From Lysinibacillus sp. JNUCC-52 (GTDB lineage Bacteria; Bacillota; Bacilli; Bacillales_A; Planococcaceae): a stretch of DNA of 64,000 nt. The translations under genes were made by a program, and so were the position numbers. How positions within the stretch are numbered: position 1 is the first letter of the stretch; every line of letters starts with the position of its first letter. Of the stretch, positions 13,684 through 21,401 are shown in pieces. The stretch is taken from assembly GCF_015999545.1 (NCBI RefSeq), contig NZ_CP065546.1, positions 4,062,001-4,126,000 of the forward strand, in the 5' to 3' direction. The notes below the pieces were generated by a model. It ran no database searches and was not told the origin of the DNA. It saw only the letters and a program-made list of their open reading frames with translations.

Positions 13684-16170
13684 ATGGTTAAATATTATTA
13701 TGACAAGTTTACGACAATAAACACGACCATATACAACAATGATGCGCCGTGGGATTTCGAGTCAAACGACGGACTTATGCAGTATTCGACTAATTTCAAA
13801 AACTTCACACATGACTCGTTGACTAATGTTTACGAACTTGCAGGCGAGCGGATAGGCGCTAAACAAATCGCAGTGGGTGACCTTAGCTACTATACCTATA
13901 ACGGGGCGCTGTATCGTTACACAGCTAAAAAAGGCGGGTATTCAGAAGATAGGCTTGAGTGCACGGTACACAAAAAGGTGCCATCAAAAAACACGACTAG
14001 TACAGCCTACTCAAAAGGCGCCCTAATACAAAGCAATATTCCAGCAGAGGAAGGGACCTACCCGGCAAACGGACGTCATACCGATGGGTATTGGTATGTG
14101 AAAGGAGCAAAGGTAAATACAGCCCCGACACAACCAGGAGCATTTTCATACCCGATAGGGACATTAGAAGTTGGCGATTCCAAAGTGTTCACTGTAGGAG
14201 CATCAACAGACGCAGAAAGCAATTTATTAAAATACATTTGGGAAGTGTCTATAAATGATGCTGCTTATTCGAAAGCAGGAGAAACAACCACTCCAAGCTT
14301 TACGTACACAATACCAACGGCAACAAGTTTGAAAATGCGTCTCAAAGCGGTTGATTCCGCAGGATTAGAAAGTGCATATCGAGAAAGTAGTTTGTACACA
14401 GTATCAAAGCCGAAATATTACTTTACGAAATATAATACAATAACTAACTCTCTATATACTCCAGTTGTTAGTTCTCTTATTAATAAAACAACGTTATCTA
14501 ATGGTTACGGAATAGCTAATGTTTTTAATGTGTTATTAGGAGCAAACTATGGTATTACAGATGGACAAATATTTTATGAAGTGCAAGCTCTTAGCAATGG
14601 CTCATTACAATTATTAAATTCAGCTAACGGTTCAATGACCCATCTGCTTTACTATTTTGATATTAAAAAGTTCGACTTCTATTGTACTTATAATGGCTCA
14701 GTCTATAAGGTAAATATGGAAACCCCTGAAGGTCGAGAAGGATATTACAATGTCAATCTTTATCGAGTAACTAGCCAGCTATACTCGACTAATTATAGTA
14801 AAGGTTCGCTTGTACAGAGTGGAATCGCTGTTGATGAGGGAACATACCCTATTAATGGTAGACATACCGATGGCTTTTGGTATGAAAGAGGTAGCCGAGT
14901 TAATCAATCAATCACTCCACCAGCACCATTTACATCACCGATACAGGGGAAAAAATTCAAACCTAATGAAGTTGCTAATATCACATTTGGAGCCTCACAC
15001 GCGCCTAACCTATCACTTTATGAAGTAGATTACCGATATAATAGCATAGGCACATGGACACAGTTAGCTTACAACAACACGCTCACTCGTAGTTTTACAA
15101 CTACGACAGATAAGGCACTTAAAACCTTAGAATTACGTGTGCGAGCAAAAAATACAAGTAATGTATATTCTGATTATGTATACTCTGAACCATTTGAAAT
15201 AGAACATAACGTTGCGCCAACAATAACCTTAACTGGTCCTGGGGATAACACAACACTATATGAAAATGACACATTAAATATTGCTGGTACAGCTTTTGAT
15301 GCTGATGCAGATCAATCAGTTACAGTTTACTATCAAATTAACAGCGAAGCTCGTAAGATACTAGCAACAAACCTAAGCCAAATACAAATCTCATTATCTA
15401 AACAGATAACCTTTAAAGGTGGCAAAATTTACGATGGAGAAACAGCACTTACAGGAACACTTGCTGATGGTGTAGCACACACATTAAAAGTATGGGCGGA
15501 GGACAGCGAAAAAGCGTTATCTGCCATTGTTGAACGTACATTCTATGTTGTACCGAACCGAGCCCCTTTACTATCTGTAGATGCTGTTGTACCTTCTGGC
15601 GTAGTCGATGCGGACAAGTTTAAAATCAGTGGTACAGCCACTGATCAGGACGCTAATTCTACGCTTAAAGTAACTAGCCGCATTAATGCTGGAAATGCTG
15701 TTGAAATTTACAGTGGTTCGGATAGAGCTTGGGAATTTGATTTAGCACTTTCGCAGCTTGTAGTTGGTCAAAATACGATTGTGATTGAGGTAATTGATAA
15801 CTACGGAGCAAAGACTAGCAAGACTGTAACACTTAATAAAAAAGAATTGAAAACACCAATTTTGCAATCCGTCGCTCGGTATAAAATTGAGCCACCTAAG
15901 GGATCTGCAAAGGGTGTTTTATTATTTATACAGCGTGATGAGGCATTGGATATAAAAGTTGAGCTATCAATGACTGCTAGTGATGAGCAAGAACAGTATG
16001 AAACTTTAACGCCCGTAAACACAGCACCGGTTCAACAAGGTTTAGTGGAGGATACATTTGAATATGAGGGGTTAGAAGCAAAGCAAAATATTATTCTTAA
16101 AATTACGTCATCACGTACAGATTTAGCATTAAATCATAAAATACATCTAATTTCAGGGGCGGTGGACTAA
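13684..16170 (+). CDS. Large tail fibre protein with duplicated module and Ig-like domains
   Basis: An 828-residue probable fibre. A module of about 140 residues occurs twice: KYYYDKFTTINTTIY at 3-17 to EGTYPANGRHTDGYWYVKG (to about 140), and KYYFTKYNTITNSLYTP (near 243) to EGTYPINGRHTDGFWYERG (to about 400). Each copy is followed by strand-rich Ig/fibronectin-like domains; two further domains start with the paired phrases APTITLTGPGDN (around 511) and APLLSVDAVVPSG (around 627). The repeated GRHTDGxWY block may bind a cell-surface sugar. Host range is the inferred role. The next gene begins inside its stop codon region (ACTAATGG). Confidence 0.72.
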   Translation: MVKYYYDKFTTINTTIYNNDAPWDFESNDGLMQYSTNFKNFTHDSLTNVYELAGERIGAKQIAVGDLSYYTYNGALYRYTAKKGGYSEDRLECTVHKKVPSKNTTSTAYSKGALIQSNIPAEEGTYPANGRHTDGYWYVKGAKVNTAPTQPGAFSYPIGTLEVGDSKVFTVGASTDAESNLLKYIWEVSINDAAYSKAGETTTPSFTYTIPTATSLKMRLKAVDSAGLESAYRESSLYTVSKPKYYFTKYNTITNSLYTPVVSSLINKTTLSNGYGIANVFNVLLGANYGITDGQIFYEVQALSNGSLQLLNSANGSMTHLLYYFDIKKFDFYCTYNGSVYKVNMETPEGREGYYNVNLYRVTSQLYSTNYSKGSLVQSGIAVDEGTYPINGRHTDGFWYERGSRVNQSITPPAPFTSPIQGKKFKPNEVANITFGASHAPNLSLYEVDYRYNSIGTWTQLAYNNTLTRSFTTTTDKALKTLELRVRAKNTSNVYSDYVYSEPFEIEHNVAPTITLTGPGDNTTLYENDTLNIAGTAFDADADQSVTVYYQINSEARKILATNLSQIQISLSKQITFKGGKIYDGETALTGTLADGVAHTLKVWAEDSEKALSAIVERTFYVVPNRAPLLSVDAVVPSGVVDADKFKISGTATDQDANSTLKVTSRINAGNAVEIYSGSDRAWEFDLALSQLVVGQNTIVIEVIDNYGAKTSKTVTLNKKELKTPILQSVARYKIEPPKGSAKGVLLFIQRDEALDIKVELSMTASDEQEQYETLTPVNTAPVQQGLVEDTFEYEGLEAKQNIILKITSSRTDLALNHKIHLISGAVD

Positions 16171-16385
16171 TGGCATTTCAATATAAAGTGCGAAACTCAG
16201 ATGGTACATTAGGCGATAGGAAGAAATTCGGATTCGAAGAAACTCCAGAAGAAAAAACGGATCGATTAGAAGCTACTAATGCCCAATTAGCGTATGAATC
16301 AGTTATGAAGGATTTAAGAATAGAAGAATTAAATAGTAATCAAGCAGATTTAACATATCAACTGATGATGAAAGGGGTTTTGTGA
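16170..16385 (+). CDS. Small coiled-coil protein downstream of the fibre gene
   Basis: A 71-residue protein. The first 20 residues (MAFQYKVRNSDGTLGDRKKF) form a short strand region and the rest is a helix (EKTDRLEATNAQLAYESVMKDLRIEEL). Proteins of this shape are common between the fibre gene and the XkdX-like gene in PBSX-type clusters. The start overlaps the fibre stop by one base. Function unknown. Confidence 0.65.
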   Translation: MAFQYKVRNSDGTLGDRKKFGFEETPEEKTDRLEATNAQLAYESVMKDLRIEELNSNQADLTYQLMMKGVL

Positions 16386-16386
16386 A

Positions 16387-16536
16387 ATGGATTGGTTAAA
16401 AATGATTAATGGCTTTTACCCTAAATACTGGACGAAGGAAATGGTTGGCGATGCTGTAGAGGCTGGAAAGATAACAGCAGAACAGTATAAAGAGATTACA
16501 GGTGATAAATATTCGCCAACGAAAATGCAAGCATAA
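16387..16536 (+). CDS. XkdX family small protein
   Basis: A 49-residue protein, MDWLKMINGFYPKYWTKEMV then DAVEAGKITAEQYKEITGDKY. The opening DWLKMINGFY and the GKIT.EQYKEITG pattern are characteristic of the XkdX family, tiny proteins next to fibre genes in Bacillus phages. ATG 16387 lies two bases after the previous stop, with GAAAGGGG upstream. The function is unknown; a role with the fibre is inferred. A strong terminator follows. Confidence 0.75.
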   Translation: MDWLKMINGFYPKYWTKEMVGDAVEAGKITAEQYKEITGDKYSPTKMQA

Positions 16537-16555
16537 GCTTAGCGTTATTTTTTAT

Positions 16556-16624
16556 GCTGTGAGAGTAAACGAGATAACAGTACTTGGTTCTGTTTCTCGA
16601 TACATCTCATAGCTTTTTATTTTA
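16556..16624 (+). terminator. Terminator after the tail operon
   Basis: A long two-part stem: GCTGTGAGA with TCTCATAGC outside and CGAGATAACAG with CTGTTTCTCG inside, followed by TTTTTATTTTA. It separates structural genes from the lysis genes. Confidence 0.75.
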
Positions 16625-16650
16625 CTTGAATAGCAAAGGAATGTGATGGA

Positions 16651-16950
16651 ATGGATGTAACTGCAGTAAATGAAATCGCTACAAGCCAAGCAGTTTGGGC
16701 AATAGCTTGTTTAATTATAGCGTTTGGGGCATTTCGCTATTTAATAAGCAAAAATGATAATTTGATGGACCGAGCGGAAGAACGGGAAAATAAATTAATG
16801 GATCACTTGGAACGATCTAATGAATCGCAGGAAAGAACAGCAATCGCCCTTGAAGGCATGAATCGATCGTTGAATATATTGGAAGGTCGTGTCGATCGTA
16901 TTGAAAAACATTCGCTGCAAAATAAAAACGATGAAAAGGATGATGAATAA
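16651..16950 (+). CDS. BhlA/UviB-like holin-type protein
   Basis: A 99-residue protein with one N-terminal membrane helix (about 12-31, AVWAIACLIIAFGAFRYLI) followed by a charged coiled-coil (MDRAEERENKLMDHLERSNESQERTAIALEGM) and a polar tail. This layout is that of BhlA/UviB family proteins, associated with holin activity in Bacillus phages and with bacteriocin release. It overlaps the next holin gene by one base (TAATG), so both are probably made together. ATG 16651 follows AAAGGA. Confidence 0.75.
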   Translation: MDVTAVNEIATSQAVWAIACLIIAFGAFRYLISKNDNLMDRAEERENKLMDHLERSNESQERTAIALEGMNRSLNILEGRVDRIEKHSLQNKNDEKDDE

Positions 16951-17216
16951 TGGATTTAACAAACATTTTTATGATTGCAATCATAATGGTGGCTATCGTG
17001 CTAGCTGTAGCAGAAGTACTGAAAAAGACATTTAAAATTAATACACAATACATGCCAATCACATCGGTAGTGATTGGTATTTTTATTGGCTTAGTTTGTT
17101 GGCCGTTATCTGAGTATCCACCATATGCCATGCTAATGTCTGGCTTTGTTGCTGGTCTAACAGCCTCGGGAACATTTGATTTATTAAAGGCGGCTAAAAA
17201 AGAAGGACAGCAATAA
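16950..17216 (+). CDS. Phage holin
   Basis: An 88-residue membrane protein with three probable helices: FMIAIIMVAIVLAVAEVL, MPITSVVIGIFIGLVCW and AMLMSGFVAGLTASGTF, and a basic C-terminus (LLKAAKKEGQQ). This matches holins of the A118/PBSX-like type that permeabilise the membrane and let the amidase reach the wall. It overlaps the flanking genes by one base at each end, so lysis genes form one unit. Confidence 0.8.
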   Translation: MDLTNIFMIAIIMVAIVLAVAEVLKKTFKINTQYMPITSVVIGIFIGLVCWPLSEYPPYAMLMSGFVAGLTASGTFDLLKAAKKEGQQ

Positions 17217-17899
17217 TGGCTTACACTTTAAAACAAAATCTATTACCATCAATTAAATATCCAATAAAAGCACCTTACATCATGACACCACAGTATATTA
17301 CAGTACACAACACGGCCAATGATGCATCTGCAGCCAATGAAATTAAATACATGATCACTAACAATAATCAGGTATCCTATCACGTTGCCATTGATGATGT
17401 AGAAGCAATTCAAGCAATCCCATTCACTCGTAACGGTTGGCATTGTGGAGATGGTCAAGGGATGGGGAACCGTAAATCAATTGGTGTTGAAATTTGCTAC
17501 AGCAAAAGTGGGGGAGCTCGTTATATTGCTGCTGAGGAAAATGCAGTTAAGTATATCGCTTCTTTATTAAAACATTTTGGTTGGGGCATAGAACGTGTGA
17601 AAAAACATCAAGATTGGAACAGAAAGTACTGTCCGCATCGAATTTTAAGTGAAAATCGTTGGCATCTCTTTCTAAAACGAATTGAAGAAACTTTGAAGCC
17701 AACTACAACTATTCAACATAAGGAGGAACCAAAAGTGACTAACACATTAACATCAACAGCTAAAGAGGATTTAAAGGGCTTGCTAAAAGAAACGTATCAA
17801 AAAGGAATTTTAAAGGTGGACCATAGCGAACGAATTGGTTCAATGACGGATGGCGAGGCCTTGGGTTTATTAATATCAGTTGTAAAACGCACTTTGTAA
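17216..17899 (+). CDS. N-acetylmuramoyl-L-alanine amidase endolysin
   Basis: A 227-residue endolysin that cuts the bond between MurNAc and L-alanine. Residues 25-150 form an Amidase_2 domain: zinc ligands His31 (ITVHNT), His131 and Cys139 (HQDWNRKYCPHRI), with Glu92 (IGVEIC) near the active site. It has no signal peptide, so it depends on the holin. The last 54 residues form a separate helical domain (EDLKGLLKETYQKGILK...GLLISVVKRTL), probably for wall binding or oligomerisation. An in-frame GTG at 17735 with a perfect ribosome site precedes that domain (see the separate entry). It is the last gene of the prophage-like block. Confidence 0.9.
   Translation: MAYTLKQNLLPSIKYPIKAPYIMTPQYITVHNTANDASAANEIKYMITNNNQVSYHVAIDDVEAIQAIPFTRNGWHCGDGQGMGNRKSIGVEICYSKSGGARYIAAEENAVKYIASLLKHFGWGIERVKKHQDWNRKYCPHRILSENRWHLFLKRIEETLKPTTTIQHKEEPKVTNTLTSTAKEDLKGLLKETYQKGILKVDHSERIGSMTDGEALGLLISVVKRTL
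17735..17899 (+). CDS. Possible internally initiated C-terminal endolysin fragment
   Basis: Inside the amidase gene, AAGGAGG at 17720-17726 is followed after 8 bases by an in-frame GTG at 17735 (residue 174). Initiation there would yield a 54-residue protein consisting only of the C-terminal domain (MTNTLTSTAKEDLKGLLKE...). Independent production of a binding domain from an internal start is known for several endolysins, where it assembles with the full-length enzyme. The ribosome site is as strong as any in the cluster. Its use in the cell is inferred. Confidence 0.55.
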   Translation: MTNTLTSTAKEDLKGLLKETYQKGILKVDHSERIGSMTDGEALGLLISVVKRTL

Positions 17900-17960
17900 A
17901 CTTTAAACTAGATTTTCACAAAATATGTGAACTTGGTCTTTTTATTTTGAACCAACTGAA

Positions 17961-18007
17961 AAGCGCTTCAAATTCTTGAGTTTCAAGGATTTGGAGCGTT
18001 TTTTTAT
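17961..18007 (+). terminator. Terminator closing the lysis genes
   Basis: About 16 bp of stem between 17961 and 18000 (GCGCTTCAAATTCTTG with CAAGGATTTGGAGCGT, a few G-U pairs), then TTTTTTT. A weaker hairpin, TTCACA/TGTGAA, with a T-rich tail lies just before it at about 17915-17950. Confidence 0.85.
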
Positions 18008-18239
18008 TGTGGCGTCAAAATGGTTAAATGAAACTATTTTCATACAATTAGCCGAGCAAAATTCTGGGGAAATCTTATTTCATTAATTACTATGAAAGTG
18101 AATTTCTTCAAGACCTAACTACGAACGTGAATAACCAGTAGCCTAGAATATAAGAATCCGCACAAAACATGTGGTTACTCATAATGGTGGTCGATCATCA
18201 TGTTCCAAAATAATATTTAATTAACATGGTGTAAATAAC
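18008..18239. other. Gene-free prophage-chromosome border
   Basis: No gene, tRNA or clear direct repeat is visible. If the phage block was integrated, its right attachment site should lie in or near this stretch, but the left end is outside the window so it cannot be identified. Confidence 0.4.
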
Positions 18240-18269
18240 TTCACAATATATATATATGTAATGTATAAT
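18240..18269 (+). promoter_or_regulatory. Probable sigma-A promoter of the SDR gene
   Basis: TTCACA at 18240-18245, an 18-base AT-rich spacer, and TATAAT at 18264-18269, about 85 bases before the SDR start. Confidence 0.6.
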
Positions 18270-18352
18270 ATAAATATCCTAGGTATACATGAAGTAAAAA
18301 CTATTTTTCAAAAGTTTGTGAAGACTATTTAATTTTGAAAAGGATGATTATA

Positions 18353-19099
18353 ATGGGACGTTTAACAGGTAAAGTAGCAATTATCACTGGTGCAGCACTA
18401 GGGATGGGAGCGTCGGAAGCTAAGCTTTTCGCAAGTGAAGGAGCAAAAGTAGTTGCAACGGATATTAGAGATGATTTGCTAAAAGAGGTAATTCGTGAAA
18501 TTAAAGAAAATGGCGGAGATGCAATTGGATTAAAGCATAATGTTACATCTGAGGAAGAGTGGAAAAATGTTATTCAGGAAGCAATAAACCATTACGGTAA
18601 GGTAGATGTACTAGTCAATAATGCTGGAGTAGCGAGTCCAAAAACGATGACTCAAATGGAAATGGATGAATGGAATAGAGTAATGGATATTAATTTAAAC
18701 GGCTGTGTACTTGGGATGAAATATGTAATTCCAGAGATGCAAAAAGCCGGTGGTGGTTCTTTGATTAATATTTCATCTATTGGTGGGATAGTGGGTATGG
18801 CTGGATCAAGTCCATACACTGCTGCCAAAGGGGCATTACGCTCTTTATCTAAATCAGCTGCTGTAGAATATGGCAAAGATAAAATAAGAGTAAATTCCGT
18901 TCACCCTGGTATTATTGAGACACCTATGACTGCTGATTCATTTAAGGACGCATTACCATTCTATCAAACGTTCACTCAGCTTCCTTATTTCGGAAATCCA
19001 GAAGATGTTGCTTACGGAGTACTATTCCTTGCATCTGATGAATCACGTTTCATGACTGGAGCTGAATTAGTTATTGATGGAGGTTGGACAGCCATTTAA
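18353..19099 (+). CDS. Short-chain dehydrogenase/reductase (SDR)
   Basis: A 248-residue classical SDR, NAD(P)-dependent. The Rossmann motif TGAALGMG lies at about 13-20, Asp at the end of beta-2 (ATDIRDD) favours NAD over NADP, NNAG is at about 88-91, the catalytic triad is Ser in INISSIGG with YTAAK, and VHPGIIETPM follows. The substrate cannot be read; similar proteins oxidise cyclic alcohols or steroids. ATG 18353 with AAAAGGATGA upstream is better than an earlier TTG. It is convergent with a TetR regulator, which may or may not control it. Confidence 0.85.
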   Translation: MGRLTGKVAIITGAALGMGASEAKLFASEGAKVVATDIRDDLLKEVIREIKENGGDAIGLKHNVTSEEEWKNVIQEAINHYGKVDVLVNNAGVASPKTMTQMEMDEWNRVMDINLNGCVLGMKYVIPEMQKAGGGSLINISSIGGIVGMAGSSPYTAAKGALRSLSKSAAVEYGKDKIRVNSVHPGIIETPMTADSFKDALPFYQTFTQLPYFGNPEDVAYGVLFLASDESRFMTGAELVIDGGWTAI

Positions 19100-19166
19100 T
19101 ATTTAAGCTGGTGGCACATGTGCTTTAAAGAAAAACAATAACTACTTTTTAAATTCCAAATCAAGT

Positions 19167-19198
19167 AAAAAGTCGATCATTTAGTTGGGCGGCTTTTT
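19167..19198. terminator. Bidirectional terminator between SDR and TetR genes
   Basis: AAAAAGTCG (19167-19175) pairs with CGGCTTTTT (19190-19198). T runs on both strands fit the convergent genes on either side. Confidence 0.7.
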
Positions 19199-19201
19199 AT
19201 T

Positions 19202-19837
19202 TTACTCATTTTCAGCAAGCGATTCGTCTCTGTTTTTCAGAGGATTATTTTTGTAAGGCCCTTTAATAGACAAATTCATTAATTGAAAAGCCATTTCATT
19301 TTCTGAATAAGGCAGGTTGTTTTTAATCCACCATATAATAACTTCCAAAAAGGCAGATTCCACATATTTGATTATTAAATCTCTTTTAGCTGTAAGATTT
19401 TGCTCACTAGGTTCGATTTGGTTAATCCCTTCGGAAACAAACTCATGTATAATTTCTAGAAGTCCCGAAGCTAAATAAGGGATGCGATTAGTAACAAGGA
19501 AGGCTTTATAAAATGAGAAATTGTCTGCAATATGTTGAAATAATTGAACAAAACTTGGATGAGGGTATTCTTCTAAATAATCAAAGTTATCTAAAAGTGA
19601 TATTTTGACACTTACTTTCTCACGCAAATCACTTAAAATTTCATCGATACATTGTATCATAAGCTCATTCTTATCTTTATAGTGAAGATAAAAGGTAACA
19701 CGTTTTACTGTTGCTCGGTCAGAAATATCTTGGACCTTAATTTCCTCAAAGGCTTGTTCTTCCATTAGTTCAATTAATGCCTGCTTTAATAACCTTCTAG
19801 TTCTAATTACACGTGGATCTATTTTTTGTCTTGTCAT
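19202..19837 (-). CDS. TetR/AcrR family transcriptional regulator
   Basis: A 211-residue regulator. The N-terminal DNA-binding domain is RRLLKQALIELMEEQAFEEIKVQDISDRATVKRVTFYLHYKDKNELM, the TetR signature with the recognition helix around VKRVTFYLHY. The C-terminal part is helical and includes FVQLFQHIADNFSFYKAFL, as in the DhaS-like subgroup that lacks a well-defined small ligand. It ends with a charged tail (NNPLKNRDESLAENE). Target genes are not clear: the SDR gene is convergent, so its promoter is over a kilobase away. Confidence 0.82.
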   Translation of the reverse strand: MTRQKIDPRVIRTRRLLKQALIELMEEQAFEEIKVQDISDRATVKRVTFYLHYKDKNELMIQCIDEILSDLREKVSVKISLLDNFDYLEEYPHPSFVQLFQHIADNFSFYKAFLVTNRIPYLASGLLEIIHEFVSEGINQIEPSEQNLTAKRDLIIKYVESAFLEVIIWWIKNNLPYSENEMAFQLMNLSIKGPYKNNPLKNRDESLAENE

Positions 19838-20237
19838 GAATTTCTATCCCTTTACTATTAGATTATGTTTTGAAATTTTTTAATATTTCGGAAATCCCGT
19901 AACACAACGATGCTCTTCAATTACATTATCAGGACATCTTAATGTTTATTTTTTATATTTATTAAGAAAAATTGTTCATTAGCTACTTTACATAATATAC
20001 CTCATCAACCTCCGCTAGTCGATGGACTTGTATTATTCCGAAAAATAATACTTCGTTACTACAATTATGCATAGTAACGATAAAAAAGACAATTACTTAT
20101 GTATGTCAAAATGAGGCCAGTATAGGAATTAAAATATAATAAGAATAATTGGAAGATAAACTAAACGGGAGCCATTATCTTATCTAGACATAAATAGGAC
20201 GAGATACTATGATAAATAGAAAATGAGGGGGCTAATA
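19838..20237. other. Gene-free stretch between TetR and IS3-derived genes
   Basis: AT-rich. It holds the TetR promoter region, a hairpin CGTTACT/AGTAACG near 20054-20078, and the leader of the IS3-derived genes. No terminal inverted repeat of an insertion sequence was found. Confidence 0.5.
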
Positions 20238-20498
20238 ATGGGAAACAAACGATATTCATCAGATTTTAAATTAGAAGTTGTTAAACAATATCGCCTCGGC
20301 ACAGCTGTAAGTAAACTATCAAGCGAATATGGGATATCAGAAGTGACGATTTATAAATGGATTAAATTATTTACACCTGTTGATGGTATGGTCAACATGA
20401 CAAAGGCAGAAGTATTAAGCGTGCAAAAAGAAAATGAGCGCTTAAAGCAAGAGGTTGATATTTTAAAAAAGGCTATAACCATATTCGCAACCAAATAG
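20238..20498 (+). CDS. IS3-family OrfA (helix-turn-helix protein)
   Basis: An 86-residue OrfA with the usual HTH of the IS3/IS150 group: RYSSDFKLEVVKQYRLGTAVSKLSSEYGISEVTIYKWIK, followed by a leucine zipper-like helix (EVLSVQKENERLKQEVDILKKAITIF). GAGGGGG at 20225-20231 precedes ATG 20238, which is preferred to ATG 20223 because the latter overlaps the ribosome site. The slippery heptamer A_AAA_AAG at 20465-20471 lies near its end, in phase for -1 slippage into OrfB. The DNA-binding half appears intact even though the catalytic half is not. Confidence 0.82.
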   Translation: MGNKRYSSDFKLEVVKQYRLGTAVSKLSSEYGISEVTIYKWIKLFTPVDGMVNMTKAEVLSVQKENERLKQEVDILKKAITIFATK

Positions 20499-21223
20499 TT
20501 GAAACAGATGTCATTGACTTTATCGAACGGGAAAGTAAAAGCTATGCTGTGAAAGTACTTTGTGAGCTTCTAGACTTGCCGAAAAGTACTTATTACAGCG
20601 CATTGCACAAAAAGGCCACAGACCAACCAGAAAAATCTCCATCAGAGCAATTATTACAAGAAATTCAGCAGATTATAACTGAAGATGGCAGACTTTACAA
20701 TGGTACAGAGTTATATGACAAATTAAAAAAGCAAGGCTTTCAGGGGAGTTTACGGAAAGTACAGCGGGTGTTAAAAAAAGCTAAGGAAGCACAAGTTGAG
20801 GAAGTGCAGGAGCAGGTAGTAAATGTTGGCTTTGAAACGACAGAAGTGAACGAAAAGTGGGTAGTCAATGTAAGTTATGTACCAACGTGGCATCAAGGGT
20901 GGGTTTATATGGCATCTATTATCGATGTACATACAAAGAAGTTAATTGGCTTTAGCTTTGATTCATCAATGTGCGAAAGCTTAGTTGTGGAGGCACTACA
21001 GAAAGCGTATGCCCAATTTGCATTGCCAGCCGTATTGTATACAAGCTTGCAACCAGCGTTTATTGAGCAATGCAAAGAAGCTAGTAAAGAAAAAGAATTG
21101 TTAATACCACCAATTGTTTATAAAGATTATTTGTATGATGAGGAATGTTTACAAGCAATTGTACCATTTTTAACAGGTACGGAAAATCGACTGCGCCGAG
21201 GTCATGCTTCCTTGGAAAATTAA
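20465..21223 (+). CDS. IS3-family OrfB-like protein with lost DDE residues
   Basis: The -1 frame from 20465 runs open to 21223. Its start reads VIDFIERESKSYAVKVLCELLDLPKSTYYSALHK, a standard OrfB N-terminus. The retroviral integrase core follows, but the first Asp position (WVTDITY in active members) reads WVVNVSY, and the HSDRGSQY block reads LYTSLQPAF, so two of the three acidic residues are gone; the usual block with the final Glu is not recognisable either. The frame nevertheless has no stops or frameshifts. Alone, GTG 20549 could start a 224-residue protein. An inactive relic or a domesticated DNA-binding protein are both possible. Confidence 0.7.
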   Translation, partial: KKGYNHIRNQIVETDVIDFIERESKSYAVKVLCELLDLPKSTYYSALHKKATDQPEKSPSEQLLQEIQQIITEDGRLYNGTELYDKLKKQGFQGSLRKVQRVLKKAKEAQVEEVQEQVVNVGFETTEVNEKWVVNVSYVPTWHQGWVYMASIIDVHTKKLIGFSFDSSMCESLVVEALQKAYAQFALPAVLYTSLQPAFIEQCKEASKEKELLIPPIVYKDYLYDEECLQAIVPFLTGTENRLRRGHASLEN

Positions 21224-21231
21224 AAAATGAG

Positions 21232-21279
21232 AGCCTCCATAGATGGTATAAAGTATGCCCATTTAAGGAGGCTTTTTTT
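21232..21279 (+). terminator. Terminator after the IS3-derived genes
   Basis: AGCCTCC (21232-21238) pairs with GGAGGCT (21267-21273) over an inner ATGG/CCAT pairing, followed by TTTTTT. Confidence 0.75.
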
Positions 21280-21312
21280 GTTATAAAAATTAACTAAATG
21301 ATGTCCAAAATA

Positions 21313-21341
21313 TTGACGTTTTCTGAAAAATTAATTATATT
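21313..21341 (+). promoter_or_regulatory. Probable sigma-A promoter of the alcohol dehydrogenase
   Basis: TTGACG at 21313-21318, 17-base spacer, TATATT at 21336-21341; the start codon is 60 bases downstream. Confidence 0.6.
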
Positions 21342-21401
21342 TATGGTGTATTAGGATTTTGTAAGCCTAATCAAATTCTATTGAGAGAGGAGACATTCTA
21401 A

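Larger units (their letters stand above)
20238..21223 (+). mobile_element. Remnant IS3-family element without recognisable ends
   Basis: Two genes in the IS3 orfA/orfB layout joined by an A_AAA_AAG frameshift site at 20465-20471. The transposase core lacks its acidic residues, and no matching inverted repeats or target duplications were seen on either side. The element is therefore probably immobile. Confidence 0.7.

Noticed and set aside
14810-15028. Second frame inside the tail fibre gene
   Set aside because: His- and Met-rich composition and complete enclosure in a well-supported gene.
18008-18239. Right attachment site of the prophage
   Set aside because: No tRNA end or repeat can be compared, since the left end of the element is outside the window.
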